This document shows positions 19,870-28,200 of a stretch of 64,000 nucleotides of DNA, one piece after another (position 1 is the first letter of the stretch; each line of letters begins with the position of its first letter). The notes below the pieces were generated by a model, which was not told the DNA's origin, did no database searches, and was given only the letters and a program-made list of their open reading frames with translations. The position numbers and the translations under genes were made by a program. This DNA comes from Rhizobacter sp. (GTDB lineage Bacteria > Pseudomonadota > Gammaproteobacteria > Burkholderiales > Burkholderiaceae_C), in the NCBI GenBank assembly GCA_019635355.1, contig JAHBZQ010000001.1, positions 62,001-126,000 on the forward strand, read 5' to 3'.

Positions 19870-21051
19870 CTAGCCTTTCATCAGTTCCGCGAAGCGTTGG
19901 CCGGGTCGCGTGTGTTCCGCGACCACCTTCATCACCACGACCAGGGCAGGCCCGAGGAAAAGGCCCCAGAGGCCCCAGATCGAACCCCAGAACACGAGGC
20001 CGATGAAGACCGCCGCGGGGTTCATCTTCGCAGCACGGCCTTGCAGCCATGCGGTGACCACCGTGCCGATCAGCGTTGACATCACCACGATGAACGTTGC
20101 CATCGCCGCGGCCGAGCCGAGCGAGCCATGCGCCAGAAAGGTCTCGGCCGCACCCAGGCCCGTGAGCACCGCCATGCCGAGGTAGGGGATGACGTGCAAC
20201 AGGCCGGCCGTCACGCCCCAGCCGCCCGCGTCGGGTAGGCCGGTGGCCCAGAAGGCCAGCCACACGGCCGTGCCGATCAACGCATTGGTCACCACCAGCA
20301 CGCCGAGGTAGATGCGCACCTGGTGCGCACATTCGAGCAGCGCCTTCTCCGCCCGTGACTGCACCTCGGGGTGCTCGCCCCAGAGGCCGATGAAGCGCTC
20401 GGTGAGCGGCTTGCCGCCGATCAGCACGAAGAAGGCGATCAAGAACACGATGCTCAGGTTGGCGGTGAATTCGAGCAGCGCGCTCGAGCCCGTGACGGCG
20501 CCTTCGCGCAAGGCCACCGTCGCGCCCGCCGTGATGGTGTTGGGCGCCGACGCCGCGGCCGCCGCGGCTGCGGCGGCGACCACGCGCTTCGTCGGCCGTG
20601 GAGGCTTGCCCGACATCACCCGCTCGGTGGCGCGGTCGAGCTCCTGCAAGGCGATGCGGGCCCGCGACACGACCGACTCGGCGCCCGGGTCGCGCTCGGC
20701 GAGCTTGGCCGCGGCCATGCTGATCATCTCGGGCGTGCGCTCGGCCACGCGCACGAGCTGGCCGCCGAAGATCATGCCGCCCGCGGCCAGCGTGCCCATC
20801 ACCACGCCCAGCGTGATGAGCGTGGCGAGCGTGCGGCTGCGCAGCCAGTGTTCGAGCGTCACCGACAGCGGCGTCACCAGCATCACGAGCATCAGGCCCG
20901 CGGTGAGGGGGATCAGGAAGCGCTGGCCCCACCACAGCACGGCCACGACGGCGAGCGCGGCCAGCAGGTTGGTCGCCGCGCTTGCACGCACACGCGGCTT
21001 GTGCGTGCGGCGTGGCGGCGGGTCGTCGTCGTCTTCGTCGTCGGTCTGCAT
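19870..21051 (-). CDS. AI-2E-family (PerM/YdiK-type) membrane permease
   Basis: A 393-residue inner membrane protein. After a charged N-terminus (DDEDDDDPPPRR) there are paired helices near residues 25-85, a soluble central region with a run of nine Ala, and five or six C-terminal helices. The last part includes GLLHVIPYLGMAVLTGLGA, which is the conserved PYxG-type segment of the AI-2E transporter family. Members have been linked to efflux of small molecules; the substrate here is unknown. It is convergent with ntrC and lies behind the terminator of the BON gene. Confidence 0.87.
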   Translation of the reverse strand: MQTDDEDDDDPPPRRTHKPRVRASAATNLLAALAVVAVLWWGQRFLIPLTAGLMLVMLVTPLSVTLEHWLRSRTLATLITLGVVMGTLAAGGMIFGGQLVRVAERTPEMISMAAAKLAERDPGAESVVSRARIALQELDRATERVMSGKPPRPTKRVVAAAAAAAAASAPNTITAGATVALREGAVTGSSALLEFTANLSIVFLIAFFVLIGGKPLTERFIGLWGEHPEVQSRAEKALLECAHQVRIYLGVLVVTNALIGTAVWLAFWATGLPDAGGWGVTAGLLHVIPYLGMAVLTGLGAAETFLAHGSLGSAAAMATFIVVMSTLIGTVVTAWLQGRAAKMNPAAVFIGLVFWGSIWGLWGLFLGPALVVVMKVVAEHTRPGQRFAELMKG

Positions 21052-21061
21052 CGGGTGTGCG

Positions 21062-21095
21062 AAAAAAAGCCCCGGTGTTCACGTGAACCCGGGGC
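21062..21095 (-). terminator. Intrinsic terminator of the BON-domain gene
   Basis: On the minus strand, GCCCCGGGTTCACGTGAAC-ACCGGGGC folds into a long near-perfect stem followed by seven T. It lies 17 bp after the BON stop codon. Confidence 0.92.
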
Positions 21096-21112
21096 GGTGC
21101 CGAGGCGTGCGA

Positions 21113-21427
21113 TCAGGGGCGAACCGCGATCTCGTTCTTCACGGCCTTCACGCCGTCGACCTTCCAGGCCAGGTTTTCAGCCGTCGACTTTTCGGTCGCG
21201 TTCTTCGCGAAACCCGACAGCATCACCGTGCCCTTGAGCGTCTCGACCTTGATGGCGCTCGCGTCGACATCCTTGTTGTCGACCATGCGCGCCTTCACGG
21301 CGGTGGTGATGGCGGCGTCGTCGACAAACTGGCCGACGGTCTCTTGCTTGCGGGTCACTGCGCAGCCCGAAGTGGCCAGCAGGGCAACGGCCGTCATCGC
21401 GGCGGCGAGGGTGGTGCGGATCATCAT
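21113..21427 (-). CDS. BON-domain lipoprotein
   Basis: A 104-residue protein with a lipobox-like end of signal peptide (LLATSGC). The mature part is a single BON domain with DDAAITTAVKARMVDN and ETLKGTVMLSGFAKN, as in OsmY-type envelope stress proteins. It probably binds phospholipid at the outer membrane or in the periplasm. GGAG seven bases before ATG supports the start at 21427 rather than the longer frame to 21541. It lies 82 bp behind the ferritin-like gene and ends in a strong terminator. Confidence 0.9.
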   Translation of the reverse strand: MMIRTTLAAAMTAVALLATSGCAVTRKQETVGQFVDDAAITTAVKARMVDNKDVDASAIKVETLKGTVMLSGFAKNATEKSTAENLAWKVDGVKAVKNEIAVRP

Positions 21428-21509
21428 GGTGTAGCTCCTACGTGTTGGACATGCGGGTGGTTCTTCGGCCCACCACCCTGGGGCGGAAACTCGACGACGT
21501 GATGGGTGC

Positions 21510-22079
21510 TCAGGCCAGCCAGTCCGACAGCTCGTCGGCATGCTCCTGCTCGTCCGCGAGGATCTCCTCGAGGATGCGGCGCGTGGTGCTGTCCTTGTCG
21601 CCGATCAGCTTGATGATCTGCGTATAGGCCTCGATGGCCACGCGCTCGGCGATGAGGTTGGCGCGGATCATGTCCTGCAGCTCCAGCGATTCGTCGTAGT
21701 CTGCGTGGCTGCGCTGCGTGAGCGAGTCGGGGCGGAAGTCGGGCTTGCCGCCGAGCTGCACGATGCGCTGCGCGAGCTTGTCGGCATGGGCCGACTCTTC
21801 GTTCGCGTGCACGAGGAACTCGTCCGCGATGGCGGGCGAGTCGAGCCCGACCGCGGTGTAGTAGTGGCGCTTGTAGCGCATCACGCACACGAGTTCGGTG
21901 GCGAGCGAATCGTTCAGCAGCTTGATGATGTCTTCGCGCCACGGGCCGTAGGCGGGTGTGATAGCTCCCTGGTCGATGCTCTTGCGTGCGGCCTCGAGGC
22001 CGGCTTGGTCGAGCACCAGCGGGGTGTATTCGGCGCTGGCCGTCGACGTCTGGGTTTTCTGGTCTTGTGAGCTGAACAT
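21510..22079 (-). CDS. Ferritin-like / bacterioferritin-type protein
   Basis: A 189-residue four-helix protein. Candidate di-iron ligands are seen in SLATELVCVMRYKRHYYTA, HANEESAHADKLAQRI, AERVAIEAYTQIIKL and ADEQEHADELSDWLA. This gives the E...ExxH...E...ExxH pattern of ferritins and Dps-like bacterioferritins. The N-terminal 50 residues are extra to the core fold. It may store iron or protect against peroxide. It sits beside a BON lipoprotein, fitting a stress role. Confidence 0.85.
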   Translation of the reverse strand: MFSSQDQKTQTSTASAEYTPLVLDQAGLEAARKSIDQGAITPAYGPWREDIIKLLNDSLATELVCVMRYKRHYYTAVGLDSPAIADEFLVHANEESAHADKLAQRIVQLGGKPDFRPDSLTQRSHADYDESLELQDMIRANLIAERVAIEAYTQIIKLIGDKDSTTRRILEEILADEQEHADELSDWLA

Positions 22080-22201
22080 GCAGTCCTCGTGGGATGGCGT
22101 GGCGATGGATGAACTCTAGAAAGACATCTGAGTGGCAACCATCGGCGCGCTGGCCCTGGTGCTGTAGGACGGCACCGCGGCCCGCTGTCGGAGCTGCGGG
22201 G

Positions 22202-25200
22202 TCACTTGTGAAGCGCGCTGTGGGCCGGTGACGCGGCGACTTCGTCTTCCGGCGTGAGCGGCACCACGAAGGCCGTGTCGGCTGGCAGCTCGCGCCAGTT
22301 CACCTTTTCCCCCACGGCGAGCACGCGCGCGTTCTTTGCCGACGCGGCCTCGCGCGCCGCGTGTGCGCTGCCCCGCAGCAGCGTGAAGTGCAGGCGCCGG
22401 CCCTCGCGTTGCAGCGTCAGCTCGGCCTGCGGCCAGTGCGCGGGCAGGCAGGGCCGCACGCTCAAGCGCTCGGCCTGCAGCTTGAGGCCCAGGATGGAGC
22501 CGACCGCCGCGCGGTGCAACCACGCCGCAGCGCCGGTGTACCAGCTCCAGCCGCCGCGGCCCACGTAAGGTGGCTGCGTGTACACGTCACCCGCCATCAC
22601 GTAGGGCTCGATCGCATAGGCCTCGCCCAGGCGCGGGTGCTGTGCGCGGTGTGCCGGGCTGAGGTAGCAGAAGTAGCGATAGGGCAGCTCGGCGAGGCTG
22701 GGCGTGCTGCCGTCGCGCGTGGCCAGCTCGGCCTGCGCCATCAGGGCCCACACCCCGGCGTGCGAATACTGCCCGCCGTTCTCGCGCACGCCGGGTGGGT
22801 AGGCCTGGATGTAGCCCGCGCTCGGTGTGGCGGTGGCGAGCGGTGGGTCGAGCAGCTTGATGAGGCCGGCGTCGTGGTCGACCAGCAGCTCTTCGGCCGC
22901 CGTCATCGCGCTGTGCGGGCGCTCGAAAGGCTCGGCGTTCGCGAGCACGCTCCACGCCTGTGCGATGAGGTCGATGCGGCCCTCCCGGTTGGCCTGCGAG
23001 CCGAGCGGCGTGCCATCGTCGAAGAAGGCGCGCTTGAACCACTGGCCGTCCCAGGCCTCGGTGTCGAGCGCACGGCGCCAGCCCGTCGCTGCGGCCTCCC
23101 ACAGCTCGGCGCGAGCGTCTTCGCCGCGCGCGCGCGCCAGTGGCGCGAAGTCGTCGACGATGCGGCAGAGAAACCACGCGAGCCACACCGACTCGCCGCG
23201 CCCTTCGTGGCCCACACGGTTCATGCCGTCGTTCCAGTCGCCGGTGCCCATCAGTGGCAGGCCGTGGGTGCCGCACTTCAGGCTGCGGTCGATGGCGCGT
23301 GCGGCGTGCTCGTAGACGCTCGCCTTCTGCGCGCTCACGGTGGGGGTGTAGTACGCGTCTTCCGCGCCCTCGGGGATGGGGCCGCCGTCGAGGAAGGGCA
23401 CCTCTTCGTCGAGCAGCGAGCTGTCACCGGTGGCCTGCAGGTAGTGCGAGCAGGCGTGTGCGAGCCAGAGCAGGTCGTCCGAGAAATGCGTGCGCACGCC
23501 GGCGCCGGTGGGGGCGTGCCACCAGTGCTGCACATCGCCTTCGGGGAACTGGCGCGAGGCCGCCACGAGGATCTGGTCGCGCAGCATCTGCGGCGCCGGC
23601 CAGGCCAGCGCCATCGCGTCTTGCAGCTGGTCGCGAAAGCCCGTGGCACCCCCCGCCTGGTAGAAGCCGGCCTTGGCCCACAGCCGGCAGGCCACGGCCT
23701 GGTAGAGCAGCCAGCGGTTGACCATCGCGTCGAAGAGCGGGTCGGGCGTGTGCACGCGGGTGGCGCCGAGCAGGGCGTCCCACCGGGTGAGCACTTCGTC
23801 GAGCCGCTGGCGCGGCGGCACGGTCACCGCGGCCTGGGCCAGCTCGCGCGCGGCGGCGGGTGTGTCGGCATAACCGATGAGGAAGACCTGGTCGTGCGTG
23901 GCGCCGGGTTCCAGCGTAAGGCGTTTCGAGAGCGCGGCGCAGGGGTCGAGGCCGCCGCCCTGGTGCTCGGCAAAGTGATCGGGCAGCACCAGCCGGCCCC
24001 GCGCATCGAAGCACTCGCGGCGGTCGCAGGTCCAGTCGTCGTCTTCGGTGGCGCCGTGCATCGCGAGGAAGGCGGTGCCGTCGCCATACCCCGCCGTGCG
24101 GTCGGCCTGCGTGGCGAAGAGCGCCAGACCCTGGGCCGACGTGTGCGCCGCCGTGTGCACGGTGCCGCGGTCGCTGCGGCCTGCGCCCATCATCCACTCG
24201 GCCATCGCCACCAGGCGCAGCGGCTGTGCGCGCGTGCCGCGGTTCTCGAGCCGCAGCCACACCTGCTTGACCGAGGTCTGCGCATCGACGCACCACGAGG
24301 CGGTGATCGCGATGTCGCCGCGCTGGTGGCGCACCATCGAGTAGCCTTGGCCGTGCTGCACGTGGTACGTCACCCGCTCGTCGCCCCAGGCCGAGGGCGT
24401 GACGCTCCAGGCCTCGCGGGTCTTGCGGTCCTGCACGAGGAACCATTCTGACGGCGGGTCCGACACCGGGTCGTTCGACCACGCGGTGAGCTGGTTGAGC
24501 CGGCTGTTCACCGCCCAGGTGTAGCCGCCACCCGCCTCGGACAGCTGGCCGCCGAAGCCCGGGTTCGACAGCACATTGATCCACGGGCGCGGGGGGCGAG
24601 AGCGGGCGCCGGCCTCGAAGCGGAACTCGTGCGCGCCATCGTCGAAGCGGCCGTGCGTCACCGCCACCGGCGCCTGCGGCAGACGTGCCATCGGCACCGC
24701 CGTGGTCGACACCTCGCCGCGCGCGTCTTCCGCCTTCTCGTGCAGCGCAATCCACTCCTGCAGGTGGTGCACCAGCGGCCGGCCGTCGGCGCGCAGGCGG
24801 ATGCGCGCCAGGCTGCGCAGCGTGCCCAGTTCTTCGGGGCTCAGCTCGTCGGCGCGCAGCAGGTGGAGGCCGGTGCAGGCGGGGCCGGGCTGCGCCGCAT
24901 TGTCGGCATCGTGCCGCTCGCGCAGCGCGGTGATCTCGCGGTGCAGGGCCATGTGGTAGGAGGCCGGTTCCGCGTCGACCACGACCAGGTCGCAGGGCAA
25001 GCGCCCCCAGGCCCACAGGCGCAGCACCTGGCCGAGCGAGCGCAGCAGGCCGAGCGATTGGGTGAGGCCGGCGGACACGAGCACGATGGGCCGGTCGCCC
25101 GAGATGCCGAAGCGCCACAACAGCTTGCGGTCGCAGACGTCGATGCGCGGCGAGGCGCGTCGTTCGACGCCCGGCGGGCCGAGGCTCGGGCGCGTGAGCG

Positions 25201-28200
25201 AGAGCGCCACCGCCGTCGTGAGCGCCTGTGCAGCGGCGAAGTTCTCGGCGCTGATGCCGAGGCTGCGCAGGCGAATGCCGGTGAGCGTGGCCGACATCAG
25301 CGACGAGCGCTGCAGGTGGATGGGCTGGCGGTACTTGTCGATCACCGCGTGCAGCGTGGCGGCCGAGTCGGAGGCGGCGGTCGCGAAGGTGAGCCGTGCC
25401 TTCGCGTTCGGCGGGATGCGCAGCGTGAGCGCGAGCGCGCAGACGGGGTCGAGGCCGGTGTCGAGTGTCAGGTTGTCGCCCGCCGGCAGCTCGTGCAAGC
25501 CGCCCTGTGGCCGCACCGCATCGTGGTTGCGGCCCACCCAACGCAGGCGGTCGGTTTGTGCGCGCACGGCGGAGACGTGCGGGCTGCTGTCGGCGAGAAA
25601 GTGAGCGGCCTGCAAGCCGCTCTCGGTCACGAGCCGCGGCGTGCGCTCGAAGAGCAGCGCCTGCTCCGCGGCGCGCCACTCCGCCCGGATGAAGAGGTTG
25701 GAAAACGCCGGGTGCGCCTCGTCGGCACGCGGGTCGGCAAGCGTGGGCTCGAAGGCCGAAACGAGCTCGATCTCCAATGGCTCTCCGGTGAGGTTCTGCA
25801 GCTCGACCTGGCGGAATTCGATGTCGTCTTCGGGGCTCACCCACACCGTCGTGTGGGCCTGCACCTGGCGCCACGCGGCATCGAAGCACACGCGGTCGGC
25901 GTGGAAGAAGGCGCGGTACCAGGCCTTGGGGTCGGGGGCCGGGTGCTGGGTGATGGAGACCAGTTCTTTCCCGGTGGGCAGACGCAGGTAGAAGAAGCTG
26001 CCGTGTGCATCGCGCAGCGCATCGTCGCGCCAGCGGGTGATGCCGGCGTTGCCGCGGCGGCTCCAGCCGGCGCCGTTGGCGCGCAGCGCCACGCTGTAGC
26101 GCCCGTTCGACAGCAGGTGCGTCGGCTCGACCGCGCTCGTGCCCGGGCTCAGCTCGCGCAGCAGCGCCGGGGTGCGCTGCACCTTCACCGGCGGCGGCCC
26201 GGCCAGCGGCTCGTAGAGGCGCGACACCTCGTGCGGCGCACGTTCGTGCAGCAGCGTGGCCACCGCCTCGATGCGCGGGTGGCCCATGCCCCAGCGTTTG
26301 GCGCGGTTGTCGAGCAGCACGTTGGCGATCGAGACGATGCTCATGCCCTGGTGGTGCGCCATGAAGGTGGCCACCGGCGCATAAGGCTCGCCGGCCGCCA
26401 GCCGCGCGGGCGTGAAGTCGAGCGCCTCGATGAAGCCGTAGCGTGCGCGCGCGCCCAGCCCTTCGAGCGCCGCGAGGTTGGCCGCTGCGCGGCGTGGTGC
26501 CACCTGCGAGGCGAGCGCGGTGGCGTAGGGTGCGATCACGAGTTCGTTGGCCGGCGTGCGGCGGAAGGCCAGGCGCGGCACGCCTTGCGGTGCGTACTGG
26601 TAGGCGAGCGTGTGGTCGCGCCCGGCATAGGCCGACTCCGAGATGCCCCAGGGCACCGCGTGCGACCGCGCGTAGGCGATCTGCTCCTGCACCGCCGCGA
26701 TGGCCGCGTCGCGCAACACGCTGCCGTGCGGCTCGTCGAGGGTCAGGCTCGGCATCAGGTACTCGAACATCGAGCCCGACCACGAGCGCAGCCCGGCCTG
26801 CGCCCCCACCGCATAGAAGGGCCGCCCGAGCGATGCCCAGTGGCTCACCGGCACCTCGCCCTTGGCAATGGCGAGCAGGCTGGTGAGCCGCGCCTCCGAC
26901 GCGAGCAGGTCGTAGAAGCCGGCATCGAGCTGCCCTTCGGCCACGCGGAAGCCGATGTGGAAGAGGTGGCGCTTCGGGTGGTAGAGGAAGCTGAAGTCGG
27001 CCTCCCAGGCGAAGCGCTCGCAGCGGTCGGCGATGGCCAGGAGCTGCTCGCTCAAGCCATCGGCGTCATGCCGCGCGTCGATGTCGCGCAGCGCCGATTG
27101 CAGGGTGGCGAGGTGGTCGGTGAGCTGCCATGCGAGCTCGTCGCGCAGCGTCGGCTTGGCCGGCATCGCGGGCTGCACGGCTTCGGGCACCCAGGCGTGC
27201 AGCTCGTCGCGCGCTTCCTGCAGCAGCAGGCCGAAGTCGGCCGGCCGGTGCTGTGCTTCGTCGAGCGGGCTCGGCATGGCGAGCAGCCGCGCGAGCGGCC
27301 GGGTGCTGTGGTGCACGCCGTTGTCGGGGAAGAGTTCGGGCAGCTGCTGCAAGAGCGGCGACAGCCGCGCACGCGAGGCATGGGCGGCGGCCTCGGCGGC
27401 GTTCAGGTCGACGGGCCGGCGCGCCAGCTCGCGGCAGGCCTGCGCCACGGCGAGGAAGTGGCCGCAGAGGTTGCCGCTGTCGACGGTCGACACATACAGC
27501 GGCAGCAGCGTGGCACCGCTTTGCGTGTCGTACCAGTTGAGGAAGTGGCCGCGGTGGCGCTGCAGCGTGTCGAGCGTGCCGAGCGTGGCCTCGAGCCGCT
27601 CGGTGAGCTCGCGCGTGCCGATCCAGCCGAAGGCGCGTGCGCAGCAGCTGGAAAGCAGGTACAGCCCGATGTTGGTGGGCGAGGTGCGGTGCGCCACCAT
27701 GTCGTGCGGCAGCGTCTGCAGGTTGTCGGGGGGCAGGTGGCGGTCGGCCGGGCCCACGCAGCGTTCGAAGAGGCGCCAGGTGTCGCGCGCGATGCGCTCG
27801 AGCCGCATGCGGTCGTCGTGCGGCAGGGCCTGGTCTTCGCGGGCCGGGCGGGGGCGGCTCACCCACCACGTCCACACCGGCGAGGCGGCCCAGATCGCGC
27901 ACAGCAGTGCGGCGAGGCCCGGTGACGGCGTGCGGGCCGCGAGCAGCAGCACGAGCAGCGCGATGGCGGTGGCCGAGGTCTGCCAGTGGCCGCGGGCAAT
28001 CTCGCGCAGCTCGGTTTCGGTGGCGGCCTGGGCGCTGGCCGAGGTGGTCCATTGCATCAGCCAGCGGCGGCTCACGAACATGCGGTGCAGCGAGCGCACC
28101 ACGGCATCGGTGGCCATCAGGGCGTGGTGCAGCAGCTGTGCCAGGTGCCACAGCGCGCCGAGGACCGCGCGGGCGAGGCGGTGGGCCGCACCACGGTAGA

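Noticed and set aside
22155..22185. Possible further copy of the TGTMGG dyad upstream of the ferritin-like gene
   Set aside because: TGTAGG-ACGGCA-CCGCGG keeps only CC of the right half, so symmetry is lost.
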